Assembly (NCBI GenBank): GCA_035559795.1
Contig: DATMAR010000003.1
Span: forward strand, 661,255 to 725,254
DNA from: Fimbriimonadales bacterium
Lineage (GTDB): Bacteria; Armatimonadota; Fimbriimonadia; Fimbriimonadales; ATM1
Reading direction: 5' to 3'
DNA length: 64,000 nucleotides
Shown here: positions 1 to 9,107 of the stretch, piece after piece
Numbering within the stretch: the stretch's first letter is position 1
Layout of the letters: every line of letters starts with the position of its first letter
Made by a program: the position numbers and the translations under genes
Notes under the pieces: model-generated
The model's database searches: none
The model's input: the letters and a program-made list of their open reading frames with translations, nothing else
What the model was told of the DNA's origin: nothing

Positions 1-35
1 TCGTTGCGGGCAGAAGCGTCTTGTTTCGGAATAAA

Positions 36-668
36 TTAGGGTTTCCAAGATATAGGAAAAATCGGTTGAATTAAATGACGTATTTTTAGAAATGCTTCGA
101 CGACTTTAGGATCGAATTGTTTTTCTGAAAGGTTTTGTATTTCACGAATAGCCTCGATTTCCGATTTTTCTTTGCACCAGGGTTGCGGAGTCACCATAAC
201 ATCGTAAGCGCAACAAAGATGGAGGATTCGCGAAGCAAGGGGGGCTCTATCGGATGGCAATCCTTCGTATTGATGAAGAAGAATTTCTTTGCAAGCGCGA
301 ATAAACTCCTCTCGCGAAATGCGGGATTCGAGAGGGAAAGAGAAATTTCTTTTTTCGAATTCTTCCGCAAGAATCTCCCCCCCGGATAACACGCTTCTTC
401 GAATCGCGCTTCTCTCTTCTTCCGTTATCGCGGAATTTCTTTCTAAGATTTCACGGGATATGCTCAATTTTCCGATATCGTGCAGCATAGCGGCGAATTT
501 CAGCGAATACAAATCTTCGTCCCGCGCACCCAACTCGTAGGCGCAGGCGACGGCATAAACGCTCACGCGGTCTCCATGCCCTTTTCGAGAAGGGTTGTGC
601 GATTCGAGTTCGTTTAGAAGATTTCGCGCGATCCGATTGGCGGTTCGCCAATCTTCCACGTCTTTCAC
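36..668 (-). CDS. HD-domain (HD-GYP-like) phosphohydrolase
   Basis: A protein of about 210 residues with an HD metal-binding core: a KGHGDRV segment near residue 30, then MLHDIGKL near 61-68. A degenerate counterpart of the GYP signature (LHQYEGLPSD) lies near residue 140. In this superfamily such proteins are often cyclic-di-GMP phosphodiesterases, but the GYP motif is imperfect, so the substrate is uncertain. There is no signal peptide or receiver domain. I chose the GTG at 666-668 because it overlaps the selA stop (GTGA) and has GGAGAG upstream. An ATG at 698 would add ten residues but has no ribosome-binding site. It is probably co-transcribed with and translationally coupled to selA. Confidence 0.75.
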   Translation of the reverse strand: MKDVEDWRTANRIARNLLNELESHNPSRKGHGDRVSVYAVACAYELGARDEDLYSLKFAAMLHDIGKLSISREILERNSAITEEERSAIRRSVLSGGEILAEEFEKRNFSFPLESRISREEFIRACKEILLHQYEGLPSDRAPLASRILHLCCAYDVMVTPQPWCKEKSEIEAIREIQNLSEKQFDPKVVEAFLKIRHLIQPIFPISWKP

Positions 669-2020
669 TTCAGACTCTCCGATACTCTTTCGATGCAAGA
701 TGCGATAAGAGGGATTTCTTCCTTTTCTACGGTCCGCATATCGAGATGGAAAGTGTCCTCTGCGATATATCCTATAACAGGGGGGTCACCCTTTCGAAGC
801 GCTTTGGCGAATTCTTGAGCATTCTTTTTGAAGGAAACGCGAAAACTCGGTAATCGCACTCCCGGCAACGAACCTCCCCCCACCTCGCACTCAGCGGGAG
901 TAACTTCGCTTTCTATGTTTCGTTTATTCAATTGCTCCTTTAATTCTTGCGCTAACGAACGTACTTCGTCGTTGCTTCGCGCGATATAACGAATCACGGG
1001 AATCTCTTCTTCTTTTCCCTCTTCGTATAAACGGAGTGTCGCTTCCAATCCTGTTGCGGTCAGTTTATCGATTCGCACTGCACGCACGAGGGGATTTCGC
1101 GCGATTTTATCCACTAATTCCATTTTTCCTAAGATAATGCCGGCTTGAGGTCCTCCCAAAAGTTTGTCGCCGCTTGCCGTTACGATGTGGCTTCCCGATT
1201 TCAAAGAATCACGAATTGTCGGTTCATGCGGAAGGCCATATCGAGTCGTCTCGATAAGACAACCACTTCCTACATCGTCAATCAAAACTAAACCATGCAA
1301 AGAAGCGACTTCGGCAAGTTCTGCAATAGATGGCTCTTCCACGAATCCTGAAATCGTGAAGTTGCTCGGATGGCATCGTAGCAAGACTTTCGTTTCGCTG
1401 TCTGTCGCCTCTTCGTAATCCGAAACTTTCGTTTTATTCGTGCATCCGACGTCAACCAAAATCCCCCCCGCAGAGCGAACGACGTCCGGCATGCGAAACG
1501 ACCCTCCGATTTCCACGCTCTGCCCGCGCGAGAGCAACACCTTTTTCCCATTAGCGAACGTATTTACAGCAAGCATTACCGCTGCCGCATTGTTATTGAC
1601 GACTAAAGCGCTTTCTGCTCCGGTTAGCCTGCAAAGAAGTTTTCTAAGGCTGGTTTGTCGGTTCCCGCGTCTTCCGCTTTCCAAGTCAATTTCCAAAGTG
1701 GAATGGGAAAGCGCGACTTTTGCGATGGCTTCGGCAACGGGCTTTGCCAGCCTCGCTCTGCCTAAGCCAGTATTCAAAATCGTTCCTGTGCAATTGATTA
1801 CGGGACGGAAATAGGGGACCGCCATCTCTTGGGCAATTTGAACGGCTCGAGAGAATATGCTCTGCGGATCTGGGAGCTTTTTACTCGCTTGGGCAATTTC
1901 GCGCGCTTCGTCTATTGCTTTTCGGCATGCCTCGAGGGCAAGCGTGTGTGGGTATTTCGACATCTCTTCGGAATCCAAGAGAGTCGCTACGCTCGGAAGC
2001 CCACGGAAAAGTTCATTCAC
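665..2020 (-). CDS. selA: L-seryl-tRNA(Sec) selenium transferase
   Basis: SelA is a PLP enzyme that converts Ser-tRNA(Sec) to Sec-tRNA(Sec) using selenophosphate, for selenocysteine incorporation. The 451-residue length is typical. Near residue 285 the protein carries SGDKLLGGPQAG, whose lysine binds PLP, and before it LVLIDDVGSG, a typical fold-type I aspartate segment. The N-terminal helical region and the RPVINCTGTILNTGLGR segment also match the family. The gene overlaps the downstream HD-domain gene by 4 nt. No selB, selC or selD is present here, so they must lie elsewhere if the pathway works. Confidence 0.93.
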   Translation of the reverse strand: MNELFRGLPSVATLLDSEEMSKYPHTLALEACRKAIDEAREIAQASKKLPDPQSIFSRAVQIAQEMAVPYFRPVINCTGTILNTGLGRARLAKPVAEAIAKVALSHSTLEIDLESGRRGNRQTSLRKLLCRLTGAESALVVNNNAAAVMLAVNTFANGKKVLLSRGQSVEIGGSFRMPDVVRSAGGILVDVGCTNKTKVSDYEEATDSETKVLLRCHPSNFTISGFVEEPSIAELAEVASLHGLVLIDDVGSGCLIETTRYGLPHEPTIRDSLKSGSHIVTASGDKLLGGPQAGIILGKMELVDKIARNPLVRAVRIDKLTATGLEATLRLYEEGKEEEIPVIRYIARSNDEVRSLAQELKEQLNKRNIESEVTPAECEVGGGSLPGVRLPSFRVSFKKNAQEFAKALRKGDPPVIGYIAEDTFHLDMRTVEKEEIPLIASCIERVSESLK

Positions 2021-2150
2021 ACGAAGATTCTATCCCTTTTCGGGAAATGGTCAATTTAGGCTGCAGGCAGATTTTTGTGCAGGAGAGGTGAGGCAAAGTG
2101 CCCGAAAAGCGTATAATTGTGTAGTGACACTGTATATTTTAGGGGAAGTT

Positions 2151-2396
2151 ATGTTTTTACCACTCGGCTGGATTTCCGGAAGCGAATGGATTGTCGTCGC
2201 TCTCGTTATCTTGTTACTTTTCGGAGGGACAAAGATTCCACAACTGATGCGTGGCCTTGGCCGCGGGGTTGGGGAGTTCCGTCGTGGAATCGAAGAAGGA
2301 AAGCGCGTGTTAGAAGAGGCAGCCAACGAGGCAGCCAAAGGCGACAGTGGGACGGAAAAGTCTTCCCCGAAGAACGAGACTCCAACGACAGGTTGA
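2151..2396 (+). CDS. tatA: Sec-independent protein translocase subunit TatA/E
   Basis: An 81-residue protein with one N-terminal transmembrane helix (about residues 8-25), the hallmark FGGTKIP hinge, an amphipathic helix (LMRGLGRGVGEFRRGIEEG) and a charged tail. In the Tat pathway such subunits assemble the pore that exports folded proteins. The ATG at 2151 is preceded by AGGGGAAG at good spacing. A TATAAT hexamer at 2112-2117 could be its -10 box, although I see no good -35. No tatC is in the window. The next gene starts inside its last 50 nt in another frame. Confidence 0.9.
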   Translation: MFLPLGWISGSEWIVVALVILLLFGGTKIPQLMRGLGRGVGEFRRGIEEGKRVLEEAANEAAKGDSGTEKSSPKNETPTTG

Positions 2397-3252
2397 ATTA
2401 GACGCGCTCGTACCTTTGCAACAGCGCTTTTCCTGGCAGGGAATTTCTTTCCCTGTAAACGAGGATTGGCGTCCAGTCGTTTTTAGCGGAACGGAACGGG
2501 AAGGCTATGTTCGCTTAGAAGGCGAAAACGAGGGAAAAATCCAACTTCGCTGGAATCTTTCACGCGTTTGTCCGAATCTCGAAAGAAACCTCGCTAAATA
2601 TTTCGACGCACTCAAGCGAGGTGCAAAAAAGCGAGGTTTCGTTTTCCAGGGGGGGCACGAAAACTCGAGTCCTCATGCGCTCCTTTTCGAATGGCACGCC
2701 GGAAATAAAGGTTACGGATGTATTGCCTATCAATCAGCGACAAAACATGTAATCTTGCTCGAACGTTCGGGAAGGAGAGAAGATTCCTTCAAAAGAGAGG
2801 CGCGCATTCTTTGGGAAAACCTCCAAACGTATCCTGTAGAAACACAAGCCGATGTTTTGCGCCCGTGGGAGGTTTATGGGCTTTCTGTGCGTTTGCCCGT
2901 AAAATACAAGTTGGATTCCTTTCGTTTTTTAAGCGGACGAACGACGCTTTTTTTCCGTTCGAAAGGCGCACGACTGAAAGCGGAGAGGTGGGGGTTCGCG
3001 AAACAATTAATCGAAAAACACGGTTTCGTGGAATGGGCATGCGCGGCCACAGGTTTACAGAATGTGCTATCCCTACAAACAGAAAACGATGAAGAAAAAC
3101 TCGTGCTTTCGGGGCGACCTGTTTTATGGAAGCGGTTTTTGTTTCGAGAAGCGAAGGCTTTGATTTCGTATCATCGGAATCGCAATCAAATTGCACTAAT
3201 CCAAAGTGAATATTCGAAAGGAAACGAACCTCGATGGGAATGGCTTGGTTGA
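2347..3252 (+). CDS. Hypothetical protein at head of a transport cassette
   Basis: A 301-residue soluble-looking protein with no signal peptide, membrane segment or motif that I recognise. It is rich in Arg, Lys, Trp and Phe. The first in-frame start is a GTG at 2347, inside tatA. The first ~18 residues are very basic and may not be translated, so the start is uncertain. Its 3' end overlaps the ATG of the PqqD-like gene by 19 nt, which places it in the same operon as that gene and the ABC permease/ATPase pair. A role in handling whatever that cassette exports is inference. Confidence 0.65.
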   Translation: MGRKSLPRRTRLQRQVELDALVPLQQRFSWQGISFPVNEDWRPVVFSGTEREGYVRLEGENEGKIQLRWNLSRVCPNLERNLAKYFDALKRGAKKRGFVFQGGHENSSPHALLFEWHAGNKGYGCIAYQSATKHVILLERSGRREDSFKREARILWENLQTYPVETQADVLRPWEVYGLSVRLPVKYKLDSFRFLSGRTTLFFRSKGARLKAERWGFAKQLIEKHGFVEWACAATGLQNVLSLQTENDEEKLVLSGRPVLWKRFLFREAKALISYHRNRNQIALIQSEYSKGNEPRWEWLG

Positions 3253-3626
3253 AATTTTTTTCTCGACACAAACAATGGTCGAAAAAGCAAATACGCAAGG
3301 CGAAGCCTTTGCGGAATTCGCAAATTCCTTACACGGAGTTGGAATCCGGTGCAGTTCGTTTGCATGTGCCATTGAACTTGCGCAAAGGGATTTATAAATG
3401 GGTCGCCCGTTGGACGGAAATCCCGCCGACTCGTGATGTGGAATTGGAGCCGATAGGGGCTTTCGTGTGGAAACTTTGCGATGGTTCACGCACCCTCGAG
3501 AACATCGTCGAACGGTTGCGGCAAGAATTCAAAATTTCCAAAGTAGAGGCGGAGGCATCGCTATTGAGTTTTATGGAAACATTAGCGAAAAGGGGATTCA
3601 TCGTTTTATCTATTCCAGAGCCGTGA
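3234..3626 (+). CDS. PqqD family protein
   Basis: A 130-residue protein whose C-terminal ~75 residues match the PqqD fold: the GAFVWKLCDGSRTLENIVERL segment followed by a winged-helix region ending in a LAKRGFI-like strand. PqqD-like domains are best known as RiPP recognition elements that bind leader peptides, but many stand-alone members have unknown roles. The ATG at 3234 follows AAAGGAAAC. The stop overlaps the GTG of the next gene (GTGA), so translation is likely coupled. No radical SAM enzyme or precursor peptide is recognisable nearby. Confidence 0.8.
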   Translation: MGMAWLKFFSRHKQWSKKQIRKAKPLRNSQIPYTELESGAVRLHVPLNLRKGIYKWVARWTEIPPTRDVELEPIGAFVWKLCDGSRTLENIVERLRQEFKISKVEAEASLLSFMETLAKRGFIVLSIPEP

Positions 3627-4222
3627 AATCGAACATAGGAAAACTAAAAGAGCCTCCGCTGTCGGTAGCGCTGCAACAGGCAGTAAAAAGCATTCGAATG
3701 AGACCCATGCGGCAATTGTTTACTGCATTGGGTGTCATGCTGGGAATTGCGCTTTATGCTGCGGTGCGAACGATGCAGATGTTTTCATCGGTCAGCGAAA
3801 AAGGCGGCATAGCGGAAACGGAGAACCGTTTGCGGTGGCTCGTCTTCGTCTCGCTCGTCATGTGCTTCGTCGGGATAATGAATTCGATGCTGATGAGCGT
3901 TACGGAAAGATATCGAGAAATCGGCACGTTGAAGTGTTTAGGGGCACTGGATAGCTTCATCGTGAAGTTATTTTTTCTGGAAGCGCTTATCCTCGGCACT
4001 ATCGCTTCCATATCGGGGGGGCTTTTCGGAATTCTCATTGCTTATGTGGTAAAAGGTTTTTCGGGGGGATGGAATGAAATTGCTCAGGCGGGATTTCGCG
4101 CGGTTCCTATCTTCGGCACTTCGCTTCTATTGGGTGTGACGATTGCGATTATTGCTGCCATCCTTCCGGCAATTCAAGCGGCGAAAATGCCTGCTGCTGC
4201 AGCGTTGAGGGTGGAAGTATGA
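3623..4222 (+). CDS. Short FtsX/MacB-type ABC transporter permease
   Basis: A 199-residue permease with four predicted membrane segments (about residues 30-50, 72-92, 113-145 and 165-190). It has the MacB/FtsX signatures: the VMCFVGIMNSMLMSVTERYR segment, REIGTLKCLGA, and a C-terminal P-A-x-x-A-A-x-x-x-P pattern. The large extracytoplasmic domain normally found between helices 1 and 2 (about 200 residues in MacB) is reduced to roughly 20 residues. I chose the GTG at 3623, which overlaps the PqqD-like stop. A longer upstream frame would run through pqqD and is unlikely. It pairs with the ATPase that follows by an ATGA overlap. Confidence 0.8.
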   Translation: MKSNIGKLKEPPLSVALQQAVKSIRMRPMRQLFTALGVMLGIALYAAVRTMQMFSSVSEKGGIAETENRLRWLVFVSLVMCFVGIMNSMLMSVTERYREIGTLKCLGALDSFIVKLFFLEALILGTIASISGGLFGILIAYVVKGFSGGWNEIAQAGFRAVPIFGTSLLLGVTIAIIAAILPAIQAAKMPAAAALRVEV

Positions 4223-4974
4223 CCGCCGTGAACCAACGCAATGGCGAACTGATCGTACGCACGCGCGATTTGGTGAAAGAATATCGTTTGGGGGATTATT
4301 CGGTTTTCGCTCTCAATGGAGTTTCTCTCGATGTACGTCGCGGTGAATATGTAAGCATCATGGGTCCAAGTGGAAGTGGAAAAAGCACTTTATTCAATAT
4401 GATTGGAGGGTTGGATAAGCCTACGAAAGGGAGTGTGTATATCAACGAGGTAGATATCGCTCAGTTAACACCGGTAGAGTTGGCGTATCTCCGAAATCGC
4501 ACGATAGGCTACATCTTCCAAACATTCAATTTGATTCAAGTGAGAACTGCGTTGGAAAACGTTACGCTCCCGATGCTTTTTGCTGGACTGACTGCAGAGG
4601 AAGCGGATGAAAAGGGGGCGCAATTGTTAGAATCGGTCGGCTTGGGTGATCGTCTGCATCATCGCCCCCACGAACTTTCGGGGGGGCAGCAGCAGCGCGT
4701 TGCTATCGCGCGGGCATTGGCGAACGACCCTGCGATACTTTTGGCGGACGAACCAACGGGAAATTTGGATTTGAAAACCGGAAAAGAAATTATCGAATTG
4801 CTGAGAAGGCTGAACGAAGAGAGGGGGCTTACGATTATTTCCGCGACCCATGATTTGAAGATGCTCGACGTGAGCGACCGGATTGTATGGATACGAGATG
4901 GGCAGATCGAAAAAATCGAGACACGCGCAGATGTGGAGCTACAGGTTGGGCACGTAGAAGGTGTGGAAGGATAG
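4219..4974 (+). CDS. ABC transporter ATP-binding protein, MacB/LolD type
   Basis: A 251-residue nucleotide-binding domain with Walker [10 protein letters not shown] (about 49-57), Q-loop FQTFNLI, signature [15 protein letters not shown], Walker [13 protein letters not shown] and a switch histidine in SATHD. The [10 protein letters not shown] form and the YIFQTFNL region are typical of the MacB/LolD/FtsE branch, whose members drive mechanotransmission or lipoprotein and peptide release rather than classical import. It overlaps the permease by 4 nt and is probably its partner. It is the last gene of the hypothetical/PqqD/permease/ATPase unit. Confidence 0.92.
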   Translation: MTAVNQRNGELIVRTRDLVKEYRLGDYSVFALNGVSLDVRRGEYVSIMGPSGSGKSTLFNMIGGLDKPTKGSVYINEVDIAQLTPVELAYLRNRTIGYIFQTFNLIQVRTALENVTLPMLFAGLTAEEADEKGAQLLESVGLGDRLHHRPHELSGGQQQRVAIARALANDPAILLADEPTGNLDLKTGKEIIELLRRLNEERGLTIISATHDLKMLDVSDRIVWIRDGQIEKIETRADVELQVGHVEGVEG

Positions 4975-5143
4975 GCTAGGACTTAGGACGCACAACACAC
5001 TGTATCGAGTTAGAGGAAAAGGCAAAAAGGCGGAAATTCCACCAGCATAAAAGGCGCCTTTCCAGCCGATATTAAAGATAACAAATGCCCGGGTGTTTTT
5101 TGGGGTCCTGTGGGGTGAAAAGACCACGCAGAGGTGACTTCGC

Positions 5144-6001
5144 ATGCTGATCTTAGGTCTTCTGGTCGTCGCCTTTGCGGTGGTCGGGGGCTTCGTCATC
5201 GGTGGAGGGAATGTCTTCGTCCTCGCCCAAACGGCGGAAATCGTCGTAATTTGCGGGGCGGGCTTGGGCTCGATATTGGTCTCGAATCCACCTTCCTTTT
5301 TGAGAAGAATCATGAGAGAGACCCTCGGATTGCTCAAGCCGAGCCCGTACTCGAAAGAAGGGTACATCTCCCTGCTCAAGATGCTTTTTTACATGTTCAA
5401 CCACGCCCGGAGAGATGGGCTTTTGGTTTTAGAAAGCCACGTCGAGCGACCCCACGAGAGCGAAATCTTCCAACGATGTCCTGAACTTCTTGCACATCCT
5501 GAAGCCTTGGCATTCTTGACGGATACAACGAAAGTGATTTTGACAGGGGCAATTAATTCTCAAGATTTGATGGAGATGATGGAAATCGATTTGGAGATTT
5601 TCGAGCACGAATTGAATCGTCCAGCGCAAGTTCTCGAAAAGACGGGCGAAGCGATGCCGGGATTCGGAATCGTGGCTGCGGTTTTAGGAGTGATCATCAC
5701 GATGGCATCTATCGGGGGGGATCCTCGCTCTATCGGGCAACATATTGCGGCTGCATTGGTCGGCACGATGTTGGGCGTGTTGCTTTGTTACGGTGTCTTT
5801 TCTCCCATTGCACAGGCTTTGTATCATCGCAATAAGCAAACGATGCAGTACCTTCACAGTATTCGTTATGCGCTTTTTAGTTTTGCGCGAGGGGAGAGCC
5901 CGATAACTTGTGTCGAATTTGCGAGGCGGAACATAGACCCCGAATTGCGTCCGAGTTTTTCCGAAATGGAAAGTACGGTGAGACAAAGATTAGCGGCATA
6001 A
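5144..6001 (+). CDS. motA: Flagellar motor stator protein MotA
   Basis: A 285-residue inner-membrane protein with four hydrophobic segments: two near the N-terminus (about 2-20 and 28-46) and two after residue 175 (MPGFGIVAAVLGVIITM and HIAAALVGTMLGVLLCYGVF). A large cytoplasmic loop separates the pairs, as in MotA. The PGFGIVAAVLG segment is the family signature. MotA forms the proton channel with MotB and contacts the rotor. It is followed 7 nt later by motB, so the pair is one operon, about 28 kb from the other flagellar genes in this window. Confidence 0.93.
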   Translation: MLILGLLVVAFAVVGGFVIGGGNVFVLAQTAEIVVICGAGLGSILVSNPPSFLRRIMRETLGLLKPSPYSKEGYISLLKMLFYMFNHARRDGLLVLESHVERPHESEIFQRCPELLAHPEALAFLTDTTKVILTGAINSQDLMEMMEIDLEIFEHELNRPAQVLEKTGEAMPGFGIVAAVLGVIITMASIGGDPRSIGQHIAAALVGTMLGVLLCYGVFSPIAQALYHRNKQTMQYLHSIRYALFSFARGESPITCVEFARRNIDPELRPSFSEMESTVRQRLAA

Positions 6002-6008
6002 AATTAAC

Positions 6009-6800
6009 ATGGCAGAATCACCGACACCCATTATCATCAGAAAAGTTCGCAAAAGCAGAAGCGCGTTTACTGTCGGCACGTGGAAAGTAGCCTTTGCGGA
6101 TTTTATGACGGCATTGATGGCATTTTTCTTGGCGATGTGGGTGTTGGGATTAGACCAAGACACACGAAGTGCGATTGCCGGTTATTTCAAAGACCCATTA
6201 CGGAATTCGAAAAAATATCAAGGAAGAAAAGTAAATAATTCGACGAAGCCGACTCCGTTCGAGGGGGGGTCGGTCCTTCTTACCGAACAAGAGATAGCCA
6301 AGGAGAAAGACTCCTTGCAAAAACTACAAAGAGAGGTGGAACAGAGCCTTCGAAACGACGATGAAAAATTAGCGAATCTCGTAGAGATTCGAACGAGCGA
6401 GGAAGGCTTCATCATAGAGTTTTTGGAAGGGGTAGGAGAGGCGTTTTTCGAAGTGGGCAGTGCCCAAATTTCTCCGAAAGCGAAACAAATGTTTTCCCGA
6501 ATAGGAAAAGCGCTTGCGAAGAGCAATCGAAAACTCGTTATAGACGGTCACACGGATTCTCGCCCTTACGCTCCTGGTTCGAGTATAGACAACTGGGATT
6601 TGTCTCAGCAGCGCGCGAACGCACTTTTTAGATTCTTATGCCAAAGCGGAGTTGAAGAAAAAAACGTTTTGGCGATAAGGGGATTTGCGGACAGGAGATT
6701 AAAAGTACCTGACGACCCCTTTCATTCGTCCAACCGACGTGTTGCAATCCTCGTTCCGTATAGTTGGAAAGTGCGAAATGTGATACGTTCTCCCATGTAG
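6009..6800 (+). CDS. motB: Flagellar motor stator protein MotB
   Basis: A 263-residue protein with a short cytoplasmic N-terminus, one membrane helix (VAFADFMTALMAFFLAMWVL, about 27-46) containing the proton-carrying aspartate in FADFMTALM, a linker, and a C-terminal OmpA-like peptidoglycan-binding domain with DGHTDSRPY and NWDLSQQRANA. It anchors the stator to the cell wall. A small hydrophilic linker with KEKDSLQKLQREVEQ looks helical or coiled-coil. It sits directly behind motA. Confidence 0.93.
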   Translation: MAESPTPIIIRKVRKSRSAFTVGTWKVAFADFMTALMAFFLAMWVLGLDQDTRSAIAGYFKDPLRNSKKYQGRKVNNSTKPTPFEGGSVLLTEQEIAKEKDSLQKLQREVEQSLRNDDEKLANLVEIRTSEEGFIIEFLEGVGEAFFEVGSAQISPKAKQMFSRIGKALAKSNRKLVIDGHTDSRPYAPGSSIDNWDLSQQRANALFRFLCQSGVEEKNVLAIRGFADRRLKVPDDPFHSSNRRVAILVPYSWKVRNVIRSPM

Positions 6801-6903
6801 ATCTCACTGAGGGAGAGGCACTTTTGTCAATACTTTCGCTAATCTAAAAACAGCCCACGAGAGTTTCGGTCTTTACGGATACCAATCCGTCAAAATAAAT
6901 TCC

Positions 6904-8133
6904 GTGCGAAAGGTTTATCTCGACCATGCTGCGACTACGCCTCTCGACCCGATGGTTTTCGAGGCGATGCTCCCATGGTTGACGGAGAATTTTCACAATC
7001 CGAGCAGCCTTTACGAAGGGGGAAGAAAAGCGCGAATGGCGATTGACGAGGCTCGTGAGCAAGTCGCATCTGCAATCCGCGCGTTACCGGGCGAAATCGT
7101 GTTTACCTCCTCTGGAACGGAAGCGGCGAATGCGGCGATTGTGGGGACAGCGCTCGCATATCGAGGAAAAAGTCGCAACAGAATTCTTTTCGGTTCGACG
7201 GAGCACGTTTGCGTTTTAGACACGAAAGAAATTTTGGAATCTTTCGGTTATCGTGTCGAAATCATTCCTGCAACACTTTTCGGAATAGATTTCGATGCTT
7301 TCGAAAAGATGATGAAAGAGGATGTGCTTTTGGTAGCTGTGATGCATGCGAATAACGAAACGGGTGCGATTTACGATGCATCGCGTGTTGGTGAGATTTG
7401 CAGGCGATATGGCGCTTTTTATGCGTGCGACGCTGTGCAGTCCTTCGGGTTGATTCCGGTAGATGTAGAAAAGTTTCATGCCGATTTGCTATGGGTTGCA
7501 TCTCATAAAATCTATGGACCAAAAGGTGTCGGAGCGTTGTATGTTAGAGCGGGAGTGAAACCGAAACCGCTCATCGTAGGGGGGGGACAAGAGCGAGAAA
7601 TGCGTGCAGGAACGGAGAACGTAGCAGGCATCGTAGGATTTGCGAAGGCTGTGGAATTGGCGTCGAAGGATACAGAAAGAGCGCAAAGGATAGCGAATTT
7701 GCGAAATCGTTTTATCGTCGAGGCAGAGGAGAAATTCGAATCGTTGTCGCTTCCTGAGGCGGTTTCGAAAGAGACATCGCAAAATCCCCCCCCTGTTGTC
7801 GAGAACAGAATAAAACCTCTTTGGACGCTTCCCTATCTAAAAGAAGGCTCGCGTGTTCTTCCCGGTCATGCTCATTTTCGCATTCCGGGAGCGAACGCAG
7901 AAGCGGTTTTGATTAATTTAGACCAAGCAGGTATCGCCGCAAGCAGCGGTGCGGCATGCAGCAGCGGTAGTTTAGAACCTTCTCACGTTATGCTTGCTCT
8001 CGGTTTTTCCGAAAAGGAAGCGAGGGAAGCGCTTCGTTTTTCTTTCGGAAAAGATAACACCGAGGAGGATATTCACCAAGGCGTTTCGGCACTCGTTGAT
8101 TCGGTGGGAAGGGTTTTGAGGATCAAAAATTAA
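6904..8133 (+). CDS. Cysteine desulfurase, NifS/IscS-like
   Basis: A 409-residue PLP enzyme that removes sulfur from cysteine for Fe-S clusters or thiolation of tRNA. It carries the N-terminal YLDHAATTPLDP motif, the PLP-lysine region WVASHKIYGPKGVGALY, the RAGTENVAGIVG segment and the catalytic cysteine in SSGAACSSGSLEPSHVM. These are the group I (NifS/IscS) signatures, unlike the SufS encoded at 48.3 kb. The segment between about residues 278 and 320 is longer and more proline-rich than in most members. The start is GTG without an obvious Shine-Dalgarno sequence. It appears to be a single transcription unit after motB. Confidence 0.9.
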   Translation: MRKVYLDHAATTPLDPMVFEAMLPWLTENFHNPSSLYEGGRKARMAIDEAREQVASAIRALPGEIVFTSSGTEAANAAIVGTALAYRGKSRNRILFGSTEHVCVLDTKEILESFGYRVEIIPATLFGIDFDAFEKMMKEDVLLVAVMHANNETGAIYDASRVGEICRRYGAFYACDAVQSFGLIPVDVEKFHADLLWVASHKIYGPKGVGALYVRAGVKPKPLIVGGGQEREMRAGTENVAGIVGFAKAVELASKDTERAQRIANLRNRFIVEAEEKFESLSLPEAVSKETSQNPPPVVENRIKPLWTLPYLKEGSRVLPGHAHFRIPGANAEAVLINLDQAGIAASSGAACSSGSLEPSHVMLALGFSEKEAREALRFSFGKDNTEEDIHQGVSALVDSVGRVLRIKN

Positions 8134-8151
8134 AAAGCGCATTAAAAATTT

Positions 8152-8174
8152 TCGCGCCTTACGGCGCTCCTACA
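8152..8174 (-). repeat. REP-like palindromic unit
   Basis: GCGCCTTACGGCGCTCCTAC in the gap between the desulfurase gene and the following leftward hypothetical gene; identical to the unit at 55520-55542. Located, as REP elements usually are, between convergent gene ends. Confidence 0.7.
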
Positions 8175-8213
8175 AGTCTTTCATCATTGGAGCACGTTTA
8201 GGCACGAAGTGAA

Positions 8214-9107
8214 TCATCCTGTTTCTCGTGCCCAAGCCTCGACTCCTTTCGCAGCGCCTGAGCCTCCGACGTCGCGAAATTCGAGAACGGGGCGGTCACC
8301 CCAAAACTCTTTTTGCCTCGTCCCGGGAACGATTTCGAGTGGAGAAACGGTCGAAAATGCAGTTTGATTAGGCATCATCGGAATGCCGATAAGCACCTGC
8401 TGACCAGCGGAAATCAACATTCGCACTGCCACGTCCTCCAAGTTTCGTGGGATGCCGTACATTTCGAATTCTGGCTGGTCGAATTTGATTAAGCCACGGG
8501 TGCTCACCCAGATTCCATCTGAAAGAGAATAGGCTTTTACGGAGCAGACCTCTCGAAAATCTATTCTCGGGTCGAGTCGTTGAGGCAAAAGGAACTCGTC
8601 GGGCATCCGATAGGTTTCCGCAAGTGGGTCGGCGATAATGCCATCCGTGAGTTCCGCCAATCGCTTGGCGCAGGCAAGCATAAATTGGACAGAAGGGTAC
8701 ACATCTGGATCGTATCCCTTGAATACCAAAGTGCAAATCGCCTGCATTTTCTCTGCGCGCGAGAGTTTTTCGGGAGTCAGGTTGGTCTTGAGACGCTCCT
8801 CGGGAGTTTGTGGAAGTGTGAAATTGACATTTTCCTTCGTGGTTATAGTGGCTTGGAGCACAGTTAGTTTATTTGTAGTAGTTAGTACATAACTTCCTGT
8901 GGTGACGGGTTGGTTCAAGATATCCTTAGAAGCTCCTTCGAAAAGGGGTGCGCCTAACCCTTGGACTGCGTTGTTGCTACCTGCAGGATTCAGCCATTGA
9001 AGAAGAGGCGGAAAGACGCCCTGACCCATGAGAACCGAGAGATAGAAATTGCGGTTGATTCGGAGGGGAGTTCGCTGTGGCTTTTTTTTGAAAGGAAAAA
9101 ACCGCAT
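8214..9107 (-). CDS. Hypothetical protein
   Basis: A 297-residue protein I do not recognise with certainty. It begins with a basic stretch (MRFFPFKKKPQRTPLRINRN). The C-terminal half, with DGIWVSTRGLIKFDQPEFEMYG followed by a long amphipathic region, faintly resembles the DUF4261 type, but this is only an impression. It has no clear membrane helix. It is transcribed leftward, separated by about 100 nt from the GT9 glycosyltransferase gene and converging on the desulfurase. Confidence 0.65.
   Translation of the reverse strand: MRFFPFKKKPQRTPLRINRNFYLSVLMGQGVFPPLLQWLNPAGSNNAVQGLGAPLFEGASKDILNQPVTTGSYVLTTTNKLTVLQATITTKENVNFTLPQTPEERLKTNLTPEKLSRAEKMQAICTLVFKGYDPDVYPSVQFMLACAKRLAELTDGIIADPLAETYRMPDEFLLPQRLDPRIDFREVCSVKAYSLSDGIWVSTRGLIKFDQPEFEMYGIPRNLEDVAVRMLISAGQQVLIGIPMMPNQTAFSTVSPLEIVPGTRQKEFWGDRPVLEFRDVGGSGAAKGVEAWARETG

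Noticed and set aside
3467..3622. Upstream extension of the mini-permease inside the PqqD-like gene
   Set aside because: It is the shadow of the PqqD frame; the GTG overlapping the PqqD stop gives a normal permease N-terminus.
4975..5143. Possible cyclic-di-GMP riboswitch ahead of motA
   Set aside because: I looked for the GEMM core (a GGACGCAAAGCC-like segment with its partner helix) and could not build it; only short unrelated hairpins are present.
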